Below, piece by piece: positions 38,524-46,757 of a stretch of 64,000 nt of DNA (position 1 is its first letter; the number at the start of each line of letters is the position of its first letter). The position numbers were made by a program, and so were the translations under genes. Under the pieces are notes generated by a model, which worked only from the letters and a program-made list of their open reading frames with translations, searched no databases and was not told the DNA's origin. Source of the stretch: Kaistia hirudinis (GTDB lineage Bacteria > Pseudomonadota > Alphaproteobacteria > Rhizobiales > Kaistiaceae); contig NZ_JACIDS010000006.1 in assembly GCF_014196455.1 (NCBI RefSeq), positions 124,001 through 188,000 on the forward strand, written 5' to 3'.

Positions 38524-39600
38524 TCAGGGCGTCTCGCGCGCCCATTTGTCCGTCTCCAGGCCGACGGCATCGGCGATCGACGCCAGCCCGCGCCGGTCGA
38601 GGATGCGCGAGAGGCCCGTCAGGATCTCGCCGACGAGGCCGGGGCCGCCATAGACGAGGCCGGTATAGAACTGCACGAGGTCGGCGCCCGCCGCGATCTT
38701 GGCGAAGGCGGTCTCGGCCGAATCGACGCCGCCCGCGCCGATCAGCGGCAGGTCCGGCCCGACCATGCGGCGGAACTGCGCCAGCGCGATCGTCGACATG
38801 CGGAAGAGCGGGCGCCCGGACAGGCCGCCGGTCTCCTTGGCGAACCCCGTCTCGATGAGCGGCGGACGGCTGACCGTCGTATTGGAGATGATAACCCCGT
38901 CGATGCCGCGCGCGAGCACCACTTCGGCGATGTCCGCGCGGCCATGCTCGTCCATATCGGGCGCGATCTTGATGACCAGTGGCACGCGGCGCGCCTCGCT
39001 GTCGCGCGCCTCCACGACGCGCGCCAGCAGCTCGTCGAGCGCGGCGCGGCCCTGCAGGTCACGCAGGCCCGGCGTGTTGGGCGAGGAAACGTTGACGGTG
39101 AAATAGGAGGCGAGGCCGGAAAAGGCGCGGATCGCGGCGACGTAATCCGCGATGCGGTCCGGCGAATCCTTGTTGGCGCCGATATTGACGCCCACGATGC
39201 CACCGCGGCCTTGCCGGGCGCGGAGACGCTCGAGCGCCGCCGCATGGCCCTTGTTGTTGAAGCCGAGGCGGTTGATCACCGCGCCGTCGCGCACGAGGCG
39301 GAAGAGCCGCGGCTTCGGATTGCCGGCCTGCGGGCGCGGCGTCACCGTGCCGATCTCGACGAAGCCGAAGCCGAGGCCGAGCAGCGGATCGGCGACCTCG
39401 CCATTCTTGTCGAGGCCGGCGGCGAGACCGAGCGGATTGGGGAAGTCGAGGCCCATCAGCCGGCGCGCGAGGCGCGGGTCGCGGTCCGGCCGCACGCGCG
39501 GCAGCAAGCCGCTCGAAAGCGCCTTCAGCGAGAGGCCGTGCGCGGTCTCCGGATCGATACAGAAGAGGGCGGGACGCAGCAGGGAGGAGAAGGCGTTCAA
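38524..39600 (-). CDS. pyrD: Dihydroorotate dehydrogenase (quinone), class 2
   Basis: 358-residue membrane-associated flavoprotein of pyrimidine synthesis, oxidising dihydroorotate to orotate. The N-terminal helix (FSSLLRPALFCIDPETAHGL) is the quinone-side element of class 2 enzymes. GLAAGLDKNGEV, FVEIGTVTPRPQAGNPKPRL, INRLGFNNKGH, VNVSSPNTPGLRDLQ (catalytic Ser) and VSNTT-like IISNTTVSRP and LIGAGGVDSAETAF are diagnostic. It starts at TTG 39600, overlapping the DUF952 stop as TTGA. That gives the family's normal length, while the ATG-led longer frame does not fit. Confidence 0.93.
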   Translation of the reverse strand: MNAFSSLLRPALFCIDPETAHGLSLKALSSGLLPRVRPDRDPRLARRLMGLDFPNPLGLAAGLDKNGEVADPLLGLGFGFVEIGTVTPRPQAGNPKPRLFRLVRDGAVINRLGFNNKGHAAALERLRARQGRGGIVGVNIGANKDSPDRIADYVAAIRAFSGLASYFTVNVSSPNTPGLRDLQGRAALDELLARVVEARDSEARRVPLVIKIAPDMDEHGRADIAEVVLARGIDGVIISNTTVSRPPLIETGFAKETGGLSGRPLFRMSTIALAQFRRMVGPDLPLIGAGGVDSAETAFAKIAAGADLVQFYTGLVYGGPGLVGEILTGLSRILDRRGLASIADAVGLETDKWARETP

Positions 39601-39941
39601 GCCGCGCGCTCCGGGAAGACATGCAGACCGTCGGCGCCGAGCGGCAAGGGCTCGACGAAGACGACGCTGGTGAGCGCCAGCGGCGCATAGAGATGCGGGA
39701 AGGGCTGGCCGCCGCGCGAGATCTCGTAGCGCAGCGCATCGCCGAGGCTGGCCTCGTCCACCGCGACGAGCAGGAGACCGGTCTGGCCGGCGAAATGCTT
39801 CGCGGCGGTCTCGCGCATCTGGTCGGCTGTCGACAGGTGGATGAAGCCGTCGGTGAGGTCGATCGATGCGCCAGCGAAGGAGCCGGCGCGCTCGGCCGCA
39901 CGCCACAGCTCTTCCGGCACGATCTTGTAGATCAGGGTCAT
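39597..39941 (-). CDS. DUF952 family protein
   Basis: 114 residues. MTLIYKIVPEELWRAAERAG, SIDLTDGFIHLSTADQMRET, the AAKHFAGQTGLLLVAVD region and the ending FPHLYAPLALTSVVFVEPLP match the DUF952 family, small alpha/beta proteins resembling ADP-ribosyl-binding folds, function unknown. An AGGAAG ribosome site precedes the ATG. It commonly precedes pyrD in alphaproteobacteria and here overlaps it by TTGA, so the two are translationally coupled. Confidence 0.92.
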   Translation of the reverse strand: MTLIYKIVPEELWRAAERAGSFAGASIDLTDGFIHLSTADQMRETAAKHFAGQTGLLLVAVDEASLGDALRYEISRGGQPFPHLYAPLALTSVVFVEPLPLGADGLHVFPERAA

Positions 39942-40057
39942 TTTCTTCCTCGAAGGATCAGCGGACCCTATCGGCGCGCGGCGACCCCGGCAAGGCCCGC
40001 GCGGCACGCCGGAGGGGCCGTCTGGACACGTTTCGTTCGCGAGGCTAAATCGAGAGA

Positions 40058-40094
40058 CGAGGGAATAAATTCCTTCCCTGCGATTCGAGGGAAT
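40058..40094. promoter_or_regulatory. Direct repeats upstream of the S24 regulator
   Basis: CGAGGGAAT occurs at 40058-40066 and again at 40086-40094 (28 bases apart). Between them, AGGGAATAAATTCCTTCCCT forms an inverted repeat with AGGGAA/TTCCCT ends. These are plausible autoregulatory sites for the helix-turn-helix protein that starts at 40143. Confidence 0.45.
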
Positions 40095-40142
40095 GCGCCC
40101 GCCTGGGGCTGTGTCGCCCGCTTCGCGGTCGGAGGGCTCGCA

Positions 40143-40784
40143 ATGCTGTCACATGAGCGGATATGGGCGGCGATTGACCTTCTGGCCGAGCGCAATGCGC
40201 TGACGGCGTCCGGCCTCGCCCGCAAGGCCGGCCTCGATCCCACCACCTTCAACCGGTCGAAGCGCGTTGCCAGTGACGGCCGCCTCCGTTGGCCCTCCAC
40301 CGAGAGCATCGCCAAGGTGCTCGAGGCGACGGGCGAGCAGTTCGACGTTTTCGTGCAGCTCCTGTCGGAGAGCGCCGACCCCTTCGACCGTCCCTTCCGC
40401 CAGGTGCCGCTCATCGGCTTCGCGCAGGCCGGCCGCGGCGGGTTCTTCGACGATGGCGGCTTTCCCGCCGGGCCCGGCTGGGACGAGGTCGTCTTTCCGC
40501 AGCCGGCCGGCGCCGAGGGCGTCTATGCGCTGGAGGTGGCCGGCGATTCCATGCTGCCGCTCTACCGCCATGGCGACATCATCGTCGTCTCGCCGACGGC
40601 CCCCTGCCGCGTCGGCGACCGCATTGTGCTGCGCACGACCGCGGGCGAGATGATGGCCAAGGTGCTGTCGCAGCGCGAGGCTGGCGCCGTCGACCTCGCC
40701 TCGCTGAACGCGGAGCATCCGCCGCGCCGCATCGCAGCCGACGAGATCGATTTCATCGCCCGCATCATCTGGGCAAGCCAATGA
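40143..40784 (+). CDS. S24/LexA-like helix-turn-helix regulator
   Basis: 213 residues. The N-terminal helix-turn-helix (about 1-65, ASGLARKAGLDPTTFNRSKR) is like phage CI-type repressors. The C-terminal S24 peptidase domain has Ser in EVAGDSMLPLYRHGD and Lys in TTAGEMMAKVLSQ, the usual Ser-Lys dyad. There is no obvious Ala-Gly cleavage site beyond FAQAGRGG (about residues 98-105), which could be the self-cleavage point. GGAGGG precedes the ATG. Its TGA overlaps the next gene's ATG (ATGA). Chromosomal homologues occur widely in rhizobia; the target genes are unknown. Confidence 0.88.
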   Translation: MLSHERIWAAIDLLAERNALTASGLARKAGLDPTTFNRSKRVASDGRLRWPSTESIAKVLEATGEQFDVFVQLLSESADPFDRPFRQVPLIGFAQAGRGGFFDDGGFPAGPGWDEVVFPQPAGAEGVYALEVAGDSMLPLYRHGDIIVVSPTAPCRVGDRIVLRTTAGEMMAKVLSQREAGAVDLASLNAEHPPRRIAADEIDFIARIIWASQ

Positions 40785-41659
40785 GAACGCTGCTCGCTGC
40801 CATCCTCCTCATCGTGATCGTGACGATGGCTGCCGTCGCCGCGTCCTGGCTCACCGGCTATGTTCGCATCGAGTTCGGCGACGAGCCGCCGCGGATCTCC
40901 GCCGAGCATCCGGCCGTGATCGAGCCGCCGCCGTCCGAGCCGGTTGCCGACGGGCCGCTGGACGAGGCGAAGGAGCCCGAAGTCGAGCCTCCCATCCCGG
41001 AAAAGGAGCGCCCAGCGGTCCGTATCGTGACGCCCGCGCCCGTGCCTGAAGTGGCCGCCGGGCCCGCGCCCGGCAACCCGCCGCCGGACGAAACGGCGGA
41101 GGTCGCGCCTGCTCCCGCGCCTTCGGCCGAAGTCGACCAGTCCGCCGCCGCCCCGCGGATCGTCGGCGGTCCTGGCATCACGCCCGGTCCCTTCGCCGCG
41201 CCAAGCCCTCTGCCGCGCGAGGCTGCGCCCCCTGTGCCCGAAGCGCCGGACTGGACCACCTATCGCCGCGTCACCATTGTCGGCGCGGGCGAGATCGATC
41301 TCGGCAAGCGCCGGATCACGCTCGCCGGCATCGCGCCGCCGCCGGCCGATCGGCAGTGCCGGCTGACGCAGCAGTCGGCGGAGCGTCCCTGCGCGGCGCT
41401 GGCCTTGCTCGCCCTGCGCCAGCGCGTGCGCGGCCTCGGCGTCCAATGCCGGTTCGCGCCCAATGCTGCGGAGGATGCCGCATCCGCGGATTGCCGGATC
41501 GGCGCGACGGATCTTTCGCTCTGGCTGATCGAGCAGGGCTGGGCGGAGGCGGCGGCCGATGCGCCCGCGGCCTATGGCGCCGCCGAGCAAGCGGCGCGCT
41601 GCGCGGCGAAGGGCCTGTGGCGCGGGGCCGAGCCGCCCGCCGATTGCCCGGCGCGCTGA
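40781..41659 (+). CDS. Membrane-anchored protein with degenerate SNase-like domain
   Basis: 292 residues: an N-terminal anchor or signal (MRTLLAAILLIVIVTMAAVA), a long Pro/Ala/Glu-rich linker (about 35-165), then an SNase-like (thermonuclease) domain (YRRVTIVGAGEIDLGKRRIT, LAGIAPPPADRQCR, DCRIGATDLSLWLIEQGWAE, RCAAKGLWRG). The Arg/Glu catalytic residues of staphylococcal nuclease are not clearly kept, so it may bind rather than cut. Four conserved-looking Cys suggest disulfides in the periplasm. It is coupled by ATGA to the S24 regulator gene and abuts the converging LysE gene with no gap. Confidence 0.8.
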   Translation: MRTLLAAILLIVIVTMAAVAASWLTGYVRIEFGDEPPRISAEHPAVIEPPPSEPVADGPLDEAKEPEVEPPIPEKERPAVRIVTPAPVPEVAAGPAPGNPPPDETAEVAPAPAPSAEVDQSAAAPRIVGGPGITPGPFAAPSPLPREAAPPVPEAPDWTTYRRVTIVGAGEIDLGKRRITLAGIAPPPADRQCRLTQQSAERPCAALALLALRQRVRGLGVQCRFAPNAAEDAASADCRIGATDLSLWLIEQGWAEAAADAPAAYGAAEQAARCAAKGLWRGAEPPADCPAR

Positions 41660-42286
41660 TCAGCTGGCGGCGCGGCGGAAGCTGGCGGCGAGCAGGCCGG
41701 CGCCGATCAGGAGCGATCCGCCGACGCGATTCACCGCCTGCTGCACCGAGGGCTTGCGGATCGTCCCGCGCGCCGCCGAGGCGGCCAGCGCATAGAAGGT
41801 CGCGTTGAGCGTCGCGAGCACCAGGAAGGTCGCCTCGAACAGCACCATCTGACCGAACAGCGGCGCCCCCGGCACGAGGAACTGGGGCACGAAGGCGACG
41901 AAGAAGATGATGCTCTTCGGGTTGAGCGCGGTCACCGCATAGGCATGGGCGAAGATCCGCCGCGCCTGCATCTGCGGTGCCGCCTGCTCGGCCGGCGTGC
42001 CGGTGGGCGCGCGCCAGAGCTTGATGCCGAGATAGACGAGATAAGCGGCGCCGATCCATTTGAGCGCCGTGAACAGCGCGGCCGAGGCGGCGAGCACGGC
42101 GCCGAGGCCGAGCATGGAGGCGGTCATCGCCGTGAAATCGCCGAGCGCGACGCCCGCGACGGTGGCGAAGGCGGACTTCCGCCCATGGCCGAGCGCATAG
42201 GAGATGACGAGGACCACGGTCGGCCCGGGGATCGCCAGCATCACCGCCGAAGCCGCCGCGAAGGCCAGCCAGTGCTCGAATGTCAT
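41660..42286 (-). CDS. LysE/RhtB family amino-acid exporter
   Basis: 208-residue membrane protein with six helices. MLAIPGPTVVLVISYALGHG is the RhtB N-terminal signature, followed by GVALGDFTAMTASMLGLGAV, WIGAAYLVYLGIKLWR and ALNPKSIIFFVAFVPQFL, all typical. It exports amino acids such as threonine or homoserine lactones, using the proton gradient. Its ATG overlaps the TGA of the upstream AraC-type regulator, so the pair forms one unit and the regulator may control the exporter. Confidence 0.92.
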   Translation of the reverse strand: MTFEHWLAFAAASAVMLAIPGPTVVLVISYALGHGRKSAFATVAGVALGDFTAMTASMLGLGAVLAASAALFTALKWIGAAYLVYLGIKLWRAPTGTPAEQAAPQMQARRIFAHAYAVTALNPKSIIFFVAFVPQFLVPGAPLFGQMVLFEATFLVLATLNATFYALAASAARGTIRKPSVQQAVNRVGGSLLIGAGLLAASFRRAAS

Positions 42287-43341
42287 GAAATGCTCCTCTC
42301 TTCCCTGGCCGCCTGCGACCCGCCGCGCGGATCAGCCGATCGTTCACGGTACTGGCCCGGCGCGGTTCCCGTCCAGCGGCGAAAGGCGCGCGTGAACGTT
42401 GCCTGATCGCTGTAGCCGAGCGTGGCGGCGATTGATGCGATGGTCAGCTCCTGCTGTTGCAACCGCTTCAGCGTTTCGCTGCGCCGTGCTTCGGCAAGCT
42501 GCTTCGAGAAGCTGGTCCCGTCCGCTTCGAGCTGGCGCTGGAAGCTGCGGACGCTGGTGCCGGCGGCCGCCGCGACGCGCTGGATCGTCGGCGCCTGGTC
42601 GCCCTGGATCATCAGCGCGAGGAAGGCGGCGAGCGAATGCGTCAGCGCGCCGGCTGAACGCAGGGACTGCGTATCGGCGAGCGAACGCGGGTTGAGCCGC
42701 TCCCGCGCTGCCTTGCTGAACCGGCGCTCCATGATCGATGCGTCGACGGTCATGGTGATGCCATGCGCCGTCGTCGCGACCACGCGCTCGCCATATCGGG
42801 CCCGCAGGTGCTCCACGCCGAGGACGGGATGCGGCGGAATCGCGAGCCGCGCGAAGCAGGGCGACGTCTCCCCGGTGGCGGCGAGAACGCGATCGATCAT
42901 GGCGGCGGCGTATTGCAGCAGGTCGTGCAGCGTCTCGGCATCGAACCGATGGGCGAAGAATTCCCGGACGATGTACTGGCCCTCTTGCCGCTCGAACGAG
43001 ACATGCTCGTGCGAGCAATAGCAGGGCAGGGCGGCGGCGACGCGTGCGAGCGCCTCGCCCGGCGTGGACGCGCCAAGCGCCACCTTGCCCAGCATGGCGA
43101 TCTCGAGATTGCCGGTGGTCGCAATGATCCGGCTGGGCAGGTCCGGTCCATAGACCCGCGCGGCGTTGCGCAGCAGCGCGGCGGCGTGGACCAGAGGCAC
43201 CGGCCGGAACGGGTCGACCAGCGCCGCCGCCGGCAGGTCGACCTCGGCGAGGCAGCGCTCGAGCGGCGCCCCCGCATCGGCGAGCCAGCGCAGCGTCGGC
43301 AGCAGCGCGAATGCGCGGATCAGTGGGATCATGACAGGCAT
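42283..43341 (-). CDS. AraC-family regulator with Arabinose_bd (OruR/ArgR-like) N-domain
   Basis: 352 residues. The N-terminal effector domain (IPLIRAFALLPTLRWLADAG, LPSRIIATTGNLEIAMLGKV, FERQEGQYIVREFFAHRF) is followed by a C-terminal AraC double helix-turn-helix (about 245-335): TIQRVAAAAGTSVRSFQRQL and LTIASIAATLGYSDQATFTR, then AFRRWTGTAPGQYR. I chose ATG 43341 (MPVMIPLIRA); 43332 is an alternative, and the longer frame starts in a sequence overlapping the divergent promoter. It is upstream of and coupled to the LysE exporter (ATGA) and divergent from the arylsulfatase, so it may regulate either. Confidence 0.9.
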   Translation of the reverse strand: MPVMIPLIRAFALLPTLRWLADAGAPLERCLAEVDLPAAALVDPFRPVPLVHAAALLRNAARVYGPDLPSRIIATTGNLEIAMLGKVALGASTPGEALARVAAALPCYCSHEHVSFERQEGQYIVREFFAHRFDAETLHDLLQYAAAMIDRVLAATGETSPCFARLAIPPHPVLGVEHLRARYGERVVATTAHGITMTVDASIMERRFSKAARERLNPRSLADTQSLRSAGALTHSLAAFLALMIQGDQAPTIQRVAAAAGTSVRSFQRQLEADGTSFSKQLAEARRSETLKRLQQQELTIASIAATLGYSDQATFTRAFRRWTGTAPGQYRERSADPRGGSQAAREERSIS

Positions 43342-43505
43342 CGCCTTGCGGCACCTCGCTCGAGCCGTGCGACCACGCGCCATTTTGGCGCCAAATGCCA
43401 ATCCAGACCCTGCCCCGCTCGCTAGCCTATCGGAGATGCCACCTTGGCGTCAGGGGGCGAAGCGCGCCCGTGATGCCGGATCGAGCGGCGGACAAGGGAA
43501 TGACG

Positions 43506-45959
43506 ATGACCATGCGATGGAACCGATCTGCGCTCGCCGGCCTGATGGTCTTCGGATTGATCGGCGCCTTGCCCGCCGCAGCGCAGACCCTGACCGGCAC
43601 CCTCGGTTCACCGTCGGCGACGACGACGATCAACGGCGCGCAACTGCCTCCGCCGCCACCGGCCTTCGGCGGCGTGATCAAGGAGAAGGCGTCGGACTCG
43701 ACGCCATGGTGGCCGCCGCGCGTCGTGCCGCCCAAGGGTGCGCCGAACATTCTCCTGATCATGACCGACGACCAGGGCTTCGGCGCGCCGAGCACCTTCG
43801 GCGGGGTGATTCCGACGCCGTCGATGGATCGCATCGCGAATGCCGGGCTGCGCTACACCAACTTCCATTCGACGTCGCTGTGTTCGCCGACGCGCGCAGC
43901 GCTGATCACCGGCCGCAATCACCATTCGGTCGGCTTCGGCGTGGTCGGCGAGGTCTCGACCGGCTTCCCCGGCTACGATTCGATCATACCGGTCGACAAG
44001 GGGACGATCGGGACGATCCTGCGCGACAATGGCTATTCGACCGCCTGGTTCGGCAAGGACCACAACACGCCGTCGTTCCAGTCGAGCCAGGCCGGGCCGT
44101 TCAACCAGTGGCCGAACGGCATGGGCTTCGACTATTTCTACGGCTTCGTCGGCGGCGATGCGAGCCAGTGGCAGCCGAACCTCTTCCGCAACACGACGGC
44201 GATCTATCCGTTCGAAGGCAATCCCGGCTGGAACCTCGAGACGGGAATGGCCGATGAGGCGATCCAGCATGTGAAGCAACTGAAGGAGATCGCGCCGGGC
44301 AAGCCGTGGTTCGTCTATTACGTGCCGGGCGCAACCCATGCCCCGCATCATCCGACGGAGGAATGGGTCAAGAAGATCAGCGCCATGCACCTCTTCGACG
44401 CGGGTTGGAACACGCTGCGCGAGACGATCTTCGCCAACCAGAAGCGGCTCGGCATCATGCCGGCGAATGCCAAGCTGACGCCCTGGCCCGACACGCTGCC
44501 GAGCTGGGAGTCGCTCGATCTGGAATCGAAGAAGCTGTTCATTCGCCAGGCGGACGTCTACGGCGCCTATCTCGCCTATGCCGACCATGAGATCGGCCGC
44601 GTCATCCAGGCGGTCGATGATCTCGGCGAGCTCGACAATACGCTGATCATCTATATCGGCGGCGACAATGGCGCCTCCGCCGAGGGCATGCTCAACGGCA
44701 CGCCGAACGAGTTCACGACCTTCAACAGCGTTTCCGTGCCGGTGAAGGACCAGTATCTCTGGTATCCGTTCTGGGGTTCGGAGCGCACCTTCCCGCATTT
44801 CGCGGCCGGCTGGGCCTGGGCGATGGATACGCCCTTCAAATGGGTCAAGCAGGTGCCGTCGCATTTCGGCGGCACGGCGCAGGGCGTCGCCATGGCGTGG
44901 CCGGGCCATATCCCCGAGGGCGGCGGCATCCGACGGCAGTTCGCGCATGTGATCGACATCGTGCCGACCATTCTCGACGCCACCGGCATCCCGGCGCCTG
45001 CCGCCATCGATGGCATCGTGCAGAAGCCGATCGAGGGCACGAGCATGACCTATACTTGGGACAAGGCCAACGCCGACGCGCCGACGCAGCATACGACCCA
45101 GTATTTCGAGATGCTCGGCAACCGCGCGATCTTTCACGATCGCTGGGTCGCGGCGACGACGCCGGTGACGCTGCCCTGGGAGCTCAGCACCAAGACGCCG
45201 CCCGATGTCATCACCGGCTACAATTGGGAACTCTACAACGTCGACAAGGACCCGACCCAGTTCGACGACCTGGCGGCGCAGATGCCGGACAAGGTCAGGG
45301 AAATGCAGGCGCTGTTCTATGCCGAGGCTGCGAAATACAACGTCCTGCCGCTCGACAATTCGACGCTCGCGCGCTGGAACACGCCGCGCCCGAGCCTGAC
45401 CGCCGGCCAGACGGAGTTCACCTATTCCGGCGTGCTCAGCGGCGTTCCGGCCAGCGCGGCGCCGAGCATCCTGAACAAGTCCTACACCATCACGGCGGAT
45501 GTCGAGATTCCCGACGGCGGCGCCGAGGGCATGATCGTCACCGAGGGCGGCCGGTTCGGCGGCTATGGGCTCTATCTCAGCAAGGGTGATTTCGGCATCG
45601 GCCGCGGCAAGGTGATCTTCCTCTACAATCTGCTCGACCTGAAGCGCACGATCTGGGAGGGGCCGCAGCTCGAGCCCGGCAAGCACACCATCGTCTTCGA
45701 TTTCAGGTCGGACGAGCCCGGCCTCGGCAAGGGCGGCACCGGCGTTCTGTCCGTCGACGGCAAGGAGGTCGCGCGCAACACGCTCGATCACACGACGCCG
45801 GTCACCTTCCCGGAGGACGAGACCTTCGATGTCGGCCTCGATACCCGCACGGGCGTGGCGCTGGTCGAGGATCGCTACGAGTCGCCGTTCCGCTTCACGG
45901 GCACGATCGACCATCTGACGGTCAGCCTCCATCCCGACCAGGCGGCGGCCAAGCCATAG
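43506..45959 (+). CDS. Arylsulfatase, Cys-type, exported
   Basis: About 817 residues with a signal peptide (GLMVFGLIGALPAAAQT, cleaved near residue 25). The sulfatase core shows NILLIMTDDQGFGAPSTFGG with the metal-binding Asp pair and LCSPTRAALITGRN, where Cys in C-x-P-x-R becomes formylglycine. A histidine/Lys pair (FGKDHNTPSF) and IYIGGDNGASAEG follow. Residues about 640-815 form an extra beta-rich C-terminal domain (ITADVEIPDGGAEGMIVTEG). It liberates sulfate from an organic sulfate in the periplasm. No formylglycine-generating enzyme gene is in the window. ATG 43506 has AAGGGA six bases upstream; 43500 is possible. Confidence 0.92.
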   Translation: MTMRWNRSALAGLMVFGLIGALPAAAQTLTGTLGSPSATTTINGAQLPPPPPAFGGVIKEKASDSTPWWPPRVVPPKGAPNILLIMTDDQGFGAPSTFGGVIPTPSMDRIANAGLRYTNFHSTSLCSPTRAALITGRNHHSVGFGVVGEVSTGFPGYDSIIPVDKGTIGTILRDNGYSTAWFGKDHNTPSFQSSQAGPFNQWPNGMGFDYFYGFVGGDASQWQPNLFRNTTAIYPFEGNPGWNLETGMADEAIQHVKQLKEIAPGKPWFVYYVPGATHAPHHPTEEWVKKISAMHLFDAGWNTLRETIFANQKRLGIMPANAKLTPWPDTLPSWESLDLESKKLFIRQADVYGAYLAYADHEIGRVIQAVDDLGELDNTLIIYIGGDNGASAEGMLNGTPNEFTTFNSVSVPVKDQYLWYPFWGSERTFPHFAAGWAWAMDTPFKWVKQVPSHFGGTAQGVAMAWPGHIPEGGGIRRQFAHVIDIVPTILDATGIPAPAAIDGIVQKPIEGTSMTYTWDKANADAPTQHTTQYFEMLGNRAIFHDRWVAATTPVTLPWELSTKTPPDVITGYNWELYNVDKDPTQFDDLAAQMPDKVREMQALFYAEAAKYNVLPLDNSTLARWNTPRPSLTAGQTEFTYSGVLSGVPASAAPSILNKSYTITADVEIPDGGAEGMIVTEGGRFGGYGLYLSKGDFGIGRGKVIFLYNLLDLKRTIWEGPQLEPGKHTIVFDFRSDEPGLGKGGTGVLSVDGKEVARNTLDHTTPVTFPEDETFDVGLDTRTGVALVEDRYESPFRFTGTIDHLTVSLHPDQAAAKP

Positions 45960-46013
45960 CTGAACTCACGGGTGGCGAGCGTGGATCGACGCGATGATCG
46001 AAGGGCTGATCCG

Positions 46014-46382
46014 ATGAGGCGTCTGCTGAACGCTGCTGCCATCGCCGAGGCTGCAACGGGCTTGGCGCTGCTCGCTGTGCCCTCGGCCGTCGGGCGCCTG
46101 CTGCTCGGCCAACCCTTGACCGGCGTCGCGGTGCCAGTCGCGGGCGTCGCCGGGATCGCGCTTCTCGGTCTCGCGGTCGCCTGCTGGCCGGGTCCGCCGC
46201 GCGCCGGCATGGTGGTCTATGGCGCCCTCGTGGCGCTCTATCTCGCCTTTTGCGGCCTGACGGGCGCAGCAACTGGCCCGCTGCTCTGGCCGGCCGTGCT
46301 GCTGCACGCGGTCCTGACCGCCGCCCTGATCGCGGAGGGATGGCGCGCGATCCGCCGCGTGGAGAAATCCGGCGGGTCCTGA
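46014..46382 (+). CDS. Small membrane protein downstream of arylsulfatase
   Basis: 122 residues with four hydrophobic segments (AAIAEAATGLALLAVPSAVG; VAGVAGIALLGLAVACW; GMVVYGALVALYLAFCGLTG; LLWPAVLLHAVLTAALIAEG). No catalytic motif is recognised. AAGGG precedes the ATG. It is 54 bases after the arylsulfatase stop and probably co-transcribed. Small integral proteins often accompany this sulfatase class, but its role is unknown. Confidence 0.72.
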   Translation: MRRLLNAAAIAEAATGLALLAVPSAVGRLLLGQPLTGVAVPVAGVAGIALLGLAVACWPGPPRAGMVVYGALVALYLAFCGLTGAATGPLLWPAVLLHAVLTAALIAEGWRAIRRVEKSGGS

Positions 46383-46415
46383 CAGAGTGCGATGCAGCTC
46401 GGCCAGAGGCCGGGA

Positions 46416-46757
46416 TCAGGCGACCTTGGCGACCGTGTCGTCGGGTTCGCTGCCGGGGGCGAGGCGCACCACGAGGCCGTCGAGTTCGTCGGTCATCAGG
46501 ATCTGGCAGGACAGGCGCGAATTCGACTTCACCAGCATGGCGTCGTCGAGCCGTTCCTCCTCCTCCTCGCTCATCGGGATCAACCGGTCGTACCAGTCCG
46601 GGTCGACATAGACATGGCACGTCGCGCAGGCGAGCGCGCCGCCGCATTCGGCCTTGATGCCGATGTCCCAGTCGCGGATCACTTCCATCACGCGCCAGCC
46701 TTCGAGCGCCTCGAGCTCGTGCTCGACACCCTTGTGGTCGGTTACGAAGAGCTTCAT
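46416..46757 (-). CDS. 2Fe-2S ferredoxin (adrenodoxin type)
   Basis: 113-residue electron carrier. The cluster ligands are Cys in KAECGGALACATCHVYVD (C-x5-C-x2-C) and the fourth Cys in SRLSCQILM. WYDRLIPMSEEEEERLDDA is the acidic partner-recognition surface of adrenodoxin-like proteins. It is the last gene of the sulfur assimilation operon and its ATG overlaps the DUF934 stop (ATGA). It therefore probably supplies electrons to sulfite or APS reductase here, although the same family also serves P450 and Fe-S assembly. Confidence 0.9.
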   Translation of the reverse strand: MKLFVTDHKGVEHELEALEGWRVMEVIRDWDIGIKAECGGALACATCHVYVDPDWYDRLIPMSEEEEERLDDAMLVKSNSRLSCQILMTDELDGLVVRLAPGSEPDDTVAKVA

